A stretch of DNA of 64,000 nucleotides, from NCBI RefSeq assembly GCF_012849375.1, contig NZ_CP051684.1:6468783-6532782 (forward strand). The letters run 5' to 3'. The position numbers and the translations under genes are program-made. Within the stretch, counting starts at the first letter, position 1. Each line of letters begins with the position of its first letter. This document shows, in pieces, positions 15,827-23,345 of this stretch. The notes beneath the pieces were generated by a model. That model ran no database searches. It was not told the DNA's origin and was given only the letters and a program-made list of their open reading frames with translations. The stretch is from Duganella dendranthematis. Lineage in GTDB: Bacteria; Pseudomonadota; Gammaproteobacteria; Burkholderiales; Burkholderiaceae_D.

Positions 15827-18478
15827 ATGAACATCGTCAAACAGCACGTACTCCGTGGCCCGAATCTGTATTCCAACCAGCCTTGCCTGCTGAGTATCAT
15901 CGACCTGCAAGCACTGCGCGACCGCACCAGCACCAGCATCGACGGCTTTAACCAGCAGCTGCTGGAACTGCTGCCGTCGCTGTACGATCATCGCTGCTCG
16001 GTGGGCCAATACGGCGGCTTTGTGCAAGCCCTGAACAACGGCGCCAATCTGGCGCACGTGGTGGAACACGTGACGATCGCGCTGCAATGCCTGGCCGGCA
16101 CCCCGACCTATCTGGGTCGCACGCATGAAGTGCAGGACGCACCTGGCCAGTACCGCGTGGTATGTTCGTATGAATCGGAGCACGTCGCGATTGACGCCTG
16201 CGACCTCGCCATGTCGCTGGTGCGTGGTCTGGCCACCGGCGCGCAGGGCCTGGCGCAGCAACTGGAAGCCGGCGTCGCCGCACTGCGCGATACCGCCGAA
16301 CAGCACGCGATCGGCACCAGTACCGGCGCCATTCTGCGCTCGGCGATCCGCCAGGGCATTCCGTATCAGCGCCTGACCGACGACGCCAATATGTTTCTGC
16401 TCGGCTGGGGCGCACAACAAAAGCGACTGCAAGCCACCATCACCGGCGACACCGGCCACATCGCCGTCAGCATCGCCTCGGACAAGCAGCTGACCAAGGC
16501 GCTGCTGGAGGAAGCCGGCGTACCAGTGCCGGAAGGCGTCAGCGTGCGCACGCTGGAACAGGCGCTGCGCGCCGCCAGCGAACTGGAAGGCCTGGTCACC
16601 GTCAAGCCACTGGACGGCAACCACGGCCGCGGTGTCACCACCCGCTGCGGCACGCCGGATGAAGTGCAACTGGCGTTTGAGCGCGCGCGCGAACATGGCC
16701 GCACCATCATCATTGAACGCTACATTCCGGGCGATGACTACCGCATCCTGGTGGCCGGCGAACGCGTGGTGGCCGCCGCTCTGCGCCGTCCAGCCGCCGT
16801 GATTGGCGACGGCGAATCGACCGTGCGCCAGCTGGTGGAGCAGGAAAACCGTAACCCGGCACGTGGCGAGGGCCACACCAATATCCTCACCCGCATTCCG
16901 CTGGACGGCCATGCCGAAACCACACTGGCGGCGCAGAACCTGAACTTCGACAGTGTGCCGGAAAGTGGCCGCCGCGTGGTCATGCGCGGCAACGCCAACC
17001 TGTCCAGCGGCGGCACTGCCGAAGACGTAACCGGCAAGCTGCCGCCGGAAACGCTGGACATGTGCGTGCGCGCCGCCCGCAAAATCGGCCTGGACGTCGC
17101 CGGCATCGACTTGGTATGCGCGGACATTTCGCAGGTGCTGGACGGCCGCAATGGCGCGGTCATCGAGATCAACGCCGCGCCGGGGATCCGCATGCATGAA
17201 TATCCCAGTGCCGGCGTGCCGCGCGACGCCGGCGCCGCCATCGTCGAGTCCATGTTCGGCAATGAGGACGGCCGCATCCCCGTGATCGCGGTCACCGGCA
17301 CCAACGGCAAGACCACCACCACGCTGATGATCGAGCACACGCTGCGTCAGGCCGGCATTGCCACCGGCTGCACCACCAGCGAAGGGGTCTACATCAACGG
17401 TTCGACGGTCAAGCGCGGCGATTGCAGCGGCTACTGGTCGGCACGCACCGTGCTGTCGGCGCCGGAAGTGGAATTCGCGGTGCTGGAAACGGCGCGCGGC
17501 GGCATCCTGAAACGCGGCCTGGCGTTCGACCGTTGCGACGTCTCGGTGCTGTTGAACGTCAGCGAAGACCATATCGGCCTGGAAGGCGTGGAAACGCTGG
17601 AAGACCTGGCGGCCGTCAAGGGCGTGGTGCTGCAAGCCGCCTCGCGCGCTGTGGTGCTGAATGCGGAAGATGCGCGCTGCTGCGCCATCGGCGCCGGCCT
17701 GGACGAAAAAGTGGAACGCATCTACTTCAGCTGTGACGCCCAGCATCCGGCGCTGCTGGAGCACGTGCAGGCCGGCGGCCGCGCAACCTGGCTGGAAGAT
17801 GGCGCGTTGATGGCCTCCGATAGCGACGGTCAGCGCCATGTGCTGCTGGATGCCGCCGAGATGCCGTCCACGCTGGGCGGCTGCGCGCGCCACAACATCG
17901 CCAACGGTCTGGCGGCGGCAGCGGCGCTGATGGCCAGCGACCTGGGTAACGGCGCGATTGCCGCCGGCCTGCGCAGCTTTATCTCCGACGCGCGCCACAA
18001 TCCGATGCGCGGCAATCTGTACGACGTCAACGGCGTGCGGGTCATCGTGGACTTTGCCCACAATCCGGCTGCTTTTGCAGCGCTGGCGTCCACCGCGCGC
18101 ACCATGACACAAGGCCGCACCGTGGCAGTGGTCACTTCGCCAGGCGATCGCCGCGAACGCGACTTCCAGCAGATCGGTCAGATCTGCGGCAGCGGCTTCG
18201 ATACCACCGTATTTTATGAATGGCCGGCGGAACATCGCGGCCGTGAGGCCGGCCAGCGCGCCGCGATGATGCAATCGGCGGCACATGCCGCACGCGGCAA
18301 CGAAAGTGGCGTGCTGCTGGAGGCCGATCCGGCGCAGGCTTTGCGTCTCGGCCTGTCGCAATGCCGCGCCGGCGATGTACTGGTCTATGCCTGCGGCTCG
18401 TCAGTGTCCGAACTGGTGGATGCGCTGCGGCCGGTCGATCCCGTCAGCGCGGCGCGCATCGACGCCACACTGGTCTAA
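15827..18478 (+). CDS. cphA: Cyanophycin synthetase
   Basis: The 883-residue enzyme makes multi-L-arginyl-poly-L-aspartate. Three domains are visible. The N domain (1 to about 190) has AHVVEHVTIALQ, matching the His/Glu site reported to cut polymer into primers. The ATP-grasp domain (about 195-480; VTVKPLDGNHGRGV, EINAAPGIRMHEYP) adds Asp to the backbone. The Mur-ligase-like domain (about 485-883; P-loop GTNGKTTTT near residue 490) adds Arg to the Asp side chain. All signature motifs are present, so it should be fully active. It is the third gene of the operon and is followed by a strong terminator. Confidence 0.96.
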   Translation: MNIVKQHVLRGPNLYSNQPCLLSIIDLQALRDRTSTSIDGFNQQLLELLPSLYDHRCSVGQYGGFVQALNNGANLAHVVEHVTIALQCLAGTPTYLGRTHEVQDAPGQYRVVCSYESEHVAIDACDLAMSLVRGLATGAQGLAQQLEAGVAALRDTAEQHAIGTSTGAILRSAIRQGIPYQRLTDDANMFLLGWGAQQKRLQATITGDTGHIAVSIASDKQLTKALLEEAGVPVPEGVSVRTLEQALRAASELEGLVTVKPLDGNHGRGVTTRCGTPDEVQLAFERAREHGRTIIIERYIPGDDYRILVAGERVVAAALRRPAAVIGDGESTVRQLVEQENRNPARGEGHTNILTRIPLDGHAETTLAAQNLNFDSVPESGRRVVMRGNANLSSGGTAEDVTGKLPPETLDMCVRAARKIGLDVAGIDLVCADISQVLDGRNGAVIEINAAPGIRMHEYPSAGVPRDAGAAIVESMFGNEDGRIPVIAVTGTNGKTTTTLMIEHTLRQAGIATGCTTSEGVYINGSTVKRGDCSGYWSARTVLSAPEVEFAVLETARGGILKRGLAFDRCDVSVLLNVSEDHIGLEGVETLEDLAAVKGVVLQAASRAVVLNAEDARCCAIGAGLDEKVERIYFSCDAQHPALLEHVQAGGRATWLEDGALMASDSDGQRHVLLDAAEMPSTLGGCARHNIANGLAAAAALMASDLGNGAIAAGLRSFISDARHNPMRGNLYDVNGVRVIVDFAHNPAAFAALASTARTMTQGRTVAVVTSPGDRRERDFQQIGQICGSGFDTTVFYEWPAEHRGREAGQRAAMMQSAAHAARGNESGVLLEADPAQALRLGLSQCRAGDVLVYACGSSVSELVDALRPVDPVSAARIDATLV

Positions 18479-18485
18479 GCCGAAG

Positions 18486-18517
18486 AAAAATGGCCCGCAA
18501 CTGCGGGCCATTTTTTT
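18486..18517. terminator. Bidirectional rho-independent terminator between convergent cyanophycin operons
   Basis: GGCCCGC (18492-18498), loop AACT and GCGGGCC (18503-18509) form a GC-rich stem flanked by five A bases on the left and seven T bases on the right, so it works in both directions. It lies 7 bases after cphA and 13 bases after the stop of the convergent paralogue. Confidence 0.9.
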
Positions 18518-18530
18518 AGCTCATTTCACA

Positions 18531-20603
18531 TTACGTTGCGGGCGCCGCCTGCTGCGCCAACCGCGCCGCCGCCGGCGCATCAATAGTCCGAATGGCGTCA
18601 ATCAGCGTCGCCACTTCGGTCCCGCATGCGAATACCAGCACGTCGCCTGGCCGGCAAGTCAGATATGCCTCCTGCACCGCTGCCGACGCCTGGTCGTACG
18701 TATGAATCGCAGCGCCGCCCGACGCACGCGCGCCGTCGGCGATGATCTGCGCTGCCTCGCCATGCGCGCGGCCGCGCGAAGCCGACTCGTAGACGAACAA
18801 TTCATCGAAATGCGCAGCGCAGGTGGCGCCGGTGCGGGCCAGATCGGCATCCCGGCGGTCGCCGGGCGACGTCACCACCGCCAGCACGCGGCCTGGCGCC
18901 TGGCCAGTGGCCTTGCTCTGCCCCTGCCCCTGCGCCAGACCGCGCGCCAGCGTCGCCAGCGCCGCGTAAGCCGCTGAGTTATGTGCGTAATCCAGCACGA
19001 TGGTCATTGCGCCCAGTTCAAACACATTCGACCGCAGGGGGTTGGTGGCTGCATTCGACTCGAAGCTTAACAGGCCGGCACTGATCTGCATCACCGTGAA
19101 ACCGCTGGCCGCCAACGCCGCCGTCGCCGCCAGGCTGTTGGCGATGTTGTAGCGTGCCAGCCCGCCGCTGGTGGCAGGGATATGCGTGGCCGGCATCACG
19201 CGCTGACGCACCTGGCGCTGGCTCAACATGATGACCTCATTTTCCAGCCATACCGCGTCGCCACCCTGCGCCAGATGCGCTAGCACCACCGCGTTGTCCG
19301 GCTTCATGGAGAAATAGACAGCGCGTGAACCCGGCGCCAACCGCGCCCGCGCGGCGACGCAGTGCGCATCATCGGCATTCAGCACGGCTGTATCGGCAGT
19401 GGTCACCACCAGCGACTTCACCCGCGCCAGTTGCTCCACCGTGTCGACGCCGTCCATGCCCAGATGGTCGTCCGAGACATTCAGCATCACGCCCACGCTG
19501 CAACGGTCGTACGCCAGGCCGCGCTTCAGCAGGCCGCCGCGCGCCGTTTCCAGCACGGCGAATTCGGTTTGCGGCGACGCCAGCACCGCGCGGTGGGACC
19601 AGTAGCCCGTGCAATCGCCTTCGCCGTACAAGTCGCCATCTATGGTAATGCCCTGCGTGCTGGCGCAGCCGGTGCGGAAGCCCGCCAGTTGTACCGCGTG
19701 CGCGATCATCAGCGTGGTGGTGGTTTTGCCGTTGGTGCCAGTGACGCCGATGACAGGTATCCGGCCTTTTGCCGGATCGGTGTGCAGCGCCCGCAATAGC
19801 GCGCGTTGCTCGTGGCTGGAAGGCGGCGCAGCCAGTACCGCGTCCACCTTCGGAGCGCGCCGGCCCGGCAGCAGATCAATTTGCGCATTGGTCAATCCCA
19901 GTGTGACGGCGGCGCGCCGGGCGACGCGACGCACCGCCGGATCGGCATGCTGTGCCTCGCCGTTAAGCACCTGTACGCGCAAGCGCTCGCCCGCCTGCCG
20001 TTGCGGAGCATGGAAATCCTCTGCCGGTACGTCAAGCTGCGCTTCGATCAGCAACGAGCGCATTAACTGGCGCTCCCGCAGCAAGGTATTGGTGAGCAGC
20101 CGGTTGTCGTCGTCGGCGTGCGCCAGATAACGCCACTGGCGCTGACCCCAGCCGAGGCGTAGCAAGCCGCCATGTTCGCTGATCCGCTGCACCGGAATGC
20201 CCAGCGTAGCGGCCTCGCGCAGCACCGCAAGTGCGGCTGGCGGCAGCTGCATTGATGCGGCCAGCGCGCGCAGCGACGCCACCGCCGCCGGCACATCGGG
20301 CGTTTCACCACGTTCGGTCGCAGCGATCAACTCCGCCGCAGCCGCCAGCGCAGCCTGGCCCAGATGCTCCACCGTGTACTCCACCACCACGCGCCAGCGC
20401 GCCGGCTCCACGTCCTCGTTCTTGTCCGCCAATTCGGCGTGCATAAACGCTACCGCTTCGCCGCAAGCCTGTTGCAGGAATCGCGCCGTGTAGGCCAGCT
20501 GGTGGCCGGCTTCCGCCAGGGGCGACTCAATCACTGCGACGATGCACGGCGTGGGACTGTAGAGATTCGCGCCGCGCAGCAGACGTTGTTGCAGTAACCG
20601 CAT
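18531..20603 (-). CDS. Cyanophycin synthetase paralogue lacking the ATP-grasp core (CphA'-like, Mur-ligase domain only)
   Basis: The 690-residue protein aligns with CphA at both ends: LLRGANLYSPTPCIVAVIE at the start and the complete Mur-ligase domain (P-loop VTGTNGKTTTT near residue 288, GYWSHRAVLASPQTEFAVLETARGGLLKRG, VLDYAHNSAAYAAL, VVTSPGDRRDADL). Between LRLGWGQRQW (about 150) and the P-loop there are about 137 residues where CphA has about 300. The Lys-bearing ATP-binding strands and the catalytic EINAAPG segment are missing, with only a stub left. The N domain is also about 40 residues shorter and lacks the His-x3-Glu-His segment. It can therefore perform at most the Mur-type ligation. 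The start at 20603 has AAGGAGG upstream. It is 2 bases downstream of the methyltransferase gene. Confidence 0.88.
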   Translation of the reverse strand: MRLLQQRLLRGANLYSPTPCIVAVIESPLAEAGHQLAYTARFLQQACGEAVAFMHAELADKNEDVEPARWRVVVEYTVEHLGQAALAAAAELIAATERGETPDVPAAVASLRALAASMQLPPAALAVLREAATLGIPVQRISEHGGLLRLGWGQRQWRYLAHADDDNRLLTNTLLRERQLMRSLLIEAQLDVPAEDFHAPQRQAGERLRVQVLNGEAQHADPAVRRVARRAAVTLGLTNAQIDLLPGRRAPKVDAVLAAPPSSHEQRALLRALHTDPAKGRIPVIGVTGTNGKTTTTLMIAHAVQLAGFRTGCASTQGITIDGDLYGEGDCTGYWSHRAVLASPQTEFAVLETARGGLLKRGLAYDRCSVGVMLNVSDDHLGMDGVDTVEQLARVKSLVVTTADTAVLNADDAHCVAARARLAPGSRAVYFSMKPDNAVVLAHLAQGGDAVWLENEVIMLSQRQVRQRVMPATHIPATSGGLARYNIANSLAATAALAASGFTVMQISAGLLSFESNAATNPLRSNVFELGAMTIVLDYAHNSAAYAALATLARGLAQGQGQSKATGQAPGRVLAVVTSPGDRRDADLARTGATCAAHFDELFVYESASRGRAHGEAAQIIADGARASGGAAIHTYDQASAAVQEAYLTCRPGDVLVFACGTEVATLIDAIRTIDAPAAARLAQQAAPAT

Positions 20604-20605
20604 AC

Positions 20606-21559
20606 TCAGGCCTCCTTGCTCGCGACCAGCCACACTGCGGCGATGCGCTCAACGTCGGCATACCCCGTGGTCTCCAGTTCTTCGCCAAACACGTCGGGAT
20701 CGATTTCTTCATAGGTCCAGCGCAGGCCTGCTTCTTCCAGCATCGCCGTAGCCTGCCGCAGGAACGCGTCTTCGCCATGTTCCATCGCCACGCCGGCATA
20801 CAGCCATAGTGCGCCGCCATGCGCAAGCCGCACAATCGCCGCCTGCACGATTTGCAGCGACAGGCCGGCGCCGAGCTTGCCGCCGCCGTGCCGGTATGCG
20901 CGCTCCGCCGCATCCAGCAGATACGGCGGATTGGCGACGATCAGGTCAAACAGGCCATCGACCTGCGTCAGCAAATTGCTGTGATGCGCGCTGGCGTTTT
21001 CCACGCCGGCCAAATGGATATTGACGTCGGCCAGCGCCAGCGCGCGGTCGTTGATGTCGACCGCCAGCAGTTCTGCCTGCGGGAAGCGACGCGCCAGCGT
21101 AATGGCGCCAACGCCGCTGCCGCAGCCGATATCGACGATGCGTCGTACCGGCTCGGCCGCCGGCGCAGGTGTCTGCTCCATGGCACGCACAAAGCGGCAG
21201 GTGTCCGGTCCGAAGAACACCGCGTCCGCCTGCGTGGTGGGATAGGCTGAATGGAACAGCCACTCGCCGGCCAGTGTCGACATCCGCACGGTGCTGCGCA
21301 GCAGTCCATCCTGTTCCTCCAGCACGCCGGCGGCGCGCATGCAAGCCAGCAGTTCATCGTCGATGGCAGCTGCAGTAAAGGGCCGGCTCCAACCGAAAAT
21401 GTCGCGCAAGGTTGCATGTTCCGGCGCAGAGGGACGCGCGAGCACGCGCGCTTGTGTGGCGGGCGTCACGGTGGTGAACTGGTATTTACGCGCGCGCAGT
21501 GCGGCGCCAAGCGCCAGCAACGCCTGATGTTGAACGGCAGTCAGAAACGGGGTGGTCAC
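20606..21559 (-). CDS. SAM-dependent methyltransferase with NPPY motif
   Basis: The 317-residue protein has a class I methyltransferase domain (about 140-300): motif I VDIGCGSGVGAITLA, motif II LLAVDINDRALALAD, and motif IV VANPPYLLD. NPPY is found in enzymes that methylate amide, amine or guanidine-type nitrogens (glutamine, adenine, ribosomal guanine). The N-terminal 130 residues are helical and look like a separate recognition domain. GTG at 21559 is chosen because AGGAG stands 6 bases upstream; an in-frame GTG at 21592 is possible. The gene is translationally close (2 bases) to the CphA paralogue, suggesting one pathway. It is not near prfA, so an HemK/PrmC role is less likely. Confidence 0.8.
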   Translation of the reverse strand: MTTPFLTAVQHQALLALGAALRARKYQFTTVTPATQARVLARPSAPEHATLRDIFGWSRPFTAAAIDDELLACMRAAGVLEEQDGLLRSTVRMSTLAGEWLFHSAYPTTQADAVFFGPDTCRFVRAMEQTPAPAAEPVRRIVDIGCGSGVGAITLARRFPQAELLAVDINDRALALADVNIHLAGVENASAHHSNLLTQVDGLFDLIVANPPYLLDAAERAYRHGGGKLGAGLSLQIVQAAIVRLAHGGALWLYAGVAMEHGEDAFLRQATAMLEEAGLRWTYEEIDPDVFGEELETTGYADVERIAAVWLVASKEA

Positions 21560-21608
21560 GAAGGCTCCTATGAAACCTTGATAGTGACGCACACCGGTGG
21601 CGGCTTGG

Positions 21609-21632
21609 GTGCGCTAGCGCACGTTGCAACGT
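21609..21632. promoter_or_regulatory. Two overlapping perfect palindromes upstream of the methyltransferase-CphA' operon
   Basis: GTGCGCTAGCGCAC (21609-21622) and ACGTTGCAACGT (21621-21632) are both perfect palindromes and share two bases. They lie between the kinase stop (21638) and the methyltransferase start (21559), centred about 56 bases before the latter. There is no T-run, so they do not look like a terminator for the kinase gene. A protein-binding site is the simplest reading. Confidence 0.5.
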
Positions 21633-21637
21633 AATCG

Positions 21638-23158
21638 CTACAGCACCTTGAGCGTGCGGATCAGATCACTCAGCCGATACGGCTTGGCGATCAGCTCAAA
21701 GTTGCCGATGTCCGGCATCTGGTCGCCCAGCGCCGCCTTGACGTAACCCGAAGCCAGCACGATTTTTAGATCGGGCACTTCCTCGCGCGCGATCCTGCCC
21801 AATTCAACGCCACTCATCCCCGGCATGACCACATCGCTGAACAGGATGGAGATGCCGGGATTGAGGCGCAGGGTCTCCAGCGCCTGCATGCCGTTATCGG
21901 CCGACAGTACCTCGTAGCCCAGGTGCGTGAACAGGCTGATGGCGGTTTCCAGCACCTCGGGCTGATCGTCCACCAGCAGCACCTTCTCGGCCGCTCCCTT
22001 GGTGTCATTGATCGGCCCCTGCCGGCGCACGGCCGGGAAGTACATCGACACCGAGGTGCCCTCGCCCGGCTGCGATTCCAGCGTTAGCGCGCCCTGGCAT
22101 TGCTGCATCAAGCCATACACCTGGCTCAGGCCAAGACCGGTGCCCTTGCCGATTTCCTTGGTGGTGAAAAACGGCTCGACCGCGCGCTTGATCACTTCCG
22201 GCGCCATGCCAACGCCGCGGTCCTTGACCATTACGCGCACGTAGCGGCCGGCCGGCAGCTGTTCGACCTGTGCCTCGGCCAGCGTGACGGCCGATAGGTC
22301 CATCAGCACTTCGCCACGGCCGTCCATCGCATCGCGCGCGTTGACCACGAGGTTGAGCAGCGCCGACTCGAACTGCGTCGGATCGAGCATGGCTTGCGGC
22401 AGATCGTTTTCCAGCTGCAGGTGCAGGCGCATGTCGTCCGGCAGCGCGCGCCGCAGCACCGACTCGAACGACCGGATCACGCGCGCGACGTCGTGCGGGT
22501 CCTGGCGCAAAGGCTGCTGGCGCGCGAAGGCCAGCAACTGCTGCGTCAACGAAGCGCCACGCTGGGCCGCGCGCGACATGGTGTCGATCGATTTGCTGTG
22601 CATCGCCGGATCGCGCGACATGCGCAGCAGTTCCAGCCCGTTCATGATCACGTTCAGCAGGTTGTTGAAATCGTGCGCGATGCCGCCGGTGAGTTTGCCG
22701 ATGGCTTCCAGCTTCTGCGACTGGAATAGCGCTTCGCGGGCGCGCTCCAGCTCTTCGGCGGCCACACGCCGTTCGGTGATGTCACGCGTGATCTTGGCGA
22801 AACCCAGCAGTTCGCCCGCCGGGTCCACAATCGGATCGATCACCACGCTGGCCCAGAAACGGCTGCCGTCCTTGCGCACGCGCCAGCCCTCGTCTTCGAA
22901 CTTGCCGGTAGTACGCGCCAGTTCCAGCGCATACGCGGGACGGCCGGCGGCGCGGTCTTCCTCGGTATAGAACATCGAGAAGTGGCGGCCGACGATCTCC
23001 TCCGGCGGATAGCCCTTGAAGCGTTGCGCGCCGGCGTTCCAGGTGACCACCACGCCTTCGGGCGACAGCATGTAGATCGCGTAGTCGGTCACGCCCATAA
23101 TGAACTGGCGGAACCGTTCTGCTTCTATCGCATCTACATTTGGCTGAACACTGTGCAT
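21638..23158 (-). CDS. Hybrid sensor histidine kinase (PAS-HisKA-HATPase-REC)
   Basis: The 506-residue cytosolic kinase has no membrane segment. Domain order: PAS/PAC (about 15-135; YAIYMLSPEGVVVTWNAGAQRFKGY), dimerisation and phospho-His helix (GKLTGGIAHDFNNLLNV, with the His near residue 165), ATP-binding lid (NLVVNARDAM, VKDRGVGM, GKGTGLGLSQVYG) and a C-terminal receiver (KVLLVDDQPEV, ILFSDVVMPGMSG with the phospho-Asp, final KPY). GAHDFNN-type kinases often signal to unlinked output proteins. ATG at 23158 is favoured over an upstream in-frame ATG because GAGGA precedes it. Signal and partner unknown. Confidence 0.9.
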   Translation of the reverse strand: MHSVQPNVDAIEAERFRQFIMGVTDYAIYMLSPEGVVVTWNAGAQRFKGYPPEEIVGRHFSMFYTEEDRAAGRPAYALELARTTGKFEDEGWRVRKDGSRFWASVVIDPIVDPAGELLGFAKITRDITERRVAAEELERAREALFQSQKLEAIGKLTGGIAHDFNNLLNVIMNGLELLRMSRDPAMHSKSIDTMSRAAQRGASLTQQLLAFARQQPLRQDPHDVARVIRSFESVLRRALPDDMRLHLQLENDLPQAMLDPTQFESALLNLVVNARDAMDGRGEVLMDLSAVTLAEAQVEQLPAGRYVRVMVKDRGVGMAPEVIKRAVEPFFTTKEIGKGTGLGLSQVYGLMQQCQGALTLESQPGEGTSVSMYFPAVRRQGPINDTKGAAEKVLLVDDQPEVLETAISLFTHLGYEVLSADNGMQALETLRLNPGISILFSDVVMPGMSGVELGRIAREEVPDLKIVLASGYVKAALGDQMPDIGNFELIAKPYRLSDLIRTLKVL

Positions 23159-23345
23159 GGCTTCCTCGATTGCTCTTATCATCCGATTTTACTAGAGAGA
23201 CAAGAAAACACGCACACAATCTCCTGTCCTGGACAAACCAGCTCATCCGAGGGCAGCGTTGTTTTTGCCTTGCGCTTGATCAAACGCATGCCGGCTGGGA
23301 TCGCGCTGGCTACACTGGCCGGATTGCCGTTGCCGGGTGGCCGCC

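Noticed and set aside
15794..18361. Long open frame (about 855 codons) antisense to cphA
   Set aside because: The protein is His/Gln/Arg-rich with no domain, and the frame exists because codon third positions of cphA are G or C. cphA on the other strand is complete and conserved.
20606..21559. Methyltransferase as HemK/PrmC (release factor glutamine methyltransferase)
   Set aside because: Only the NPPY motif is shared. The N-terminal domain differs and prfA is not adjacent; the CphA paralogue is.
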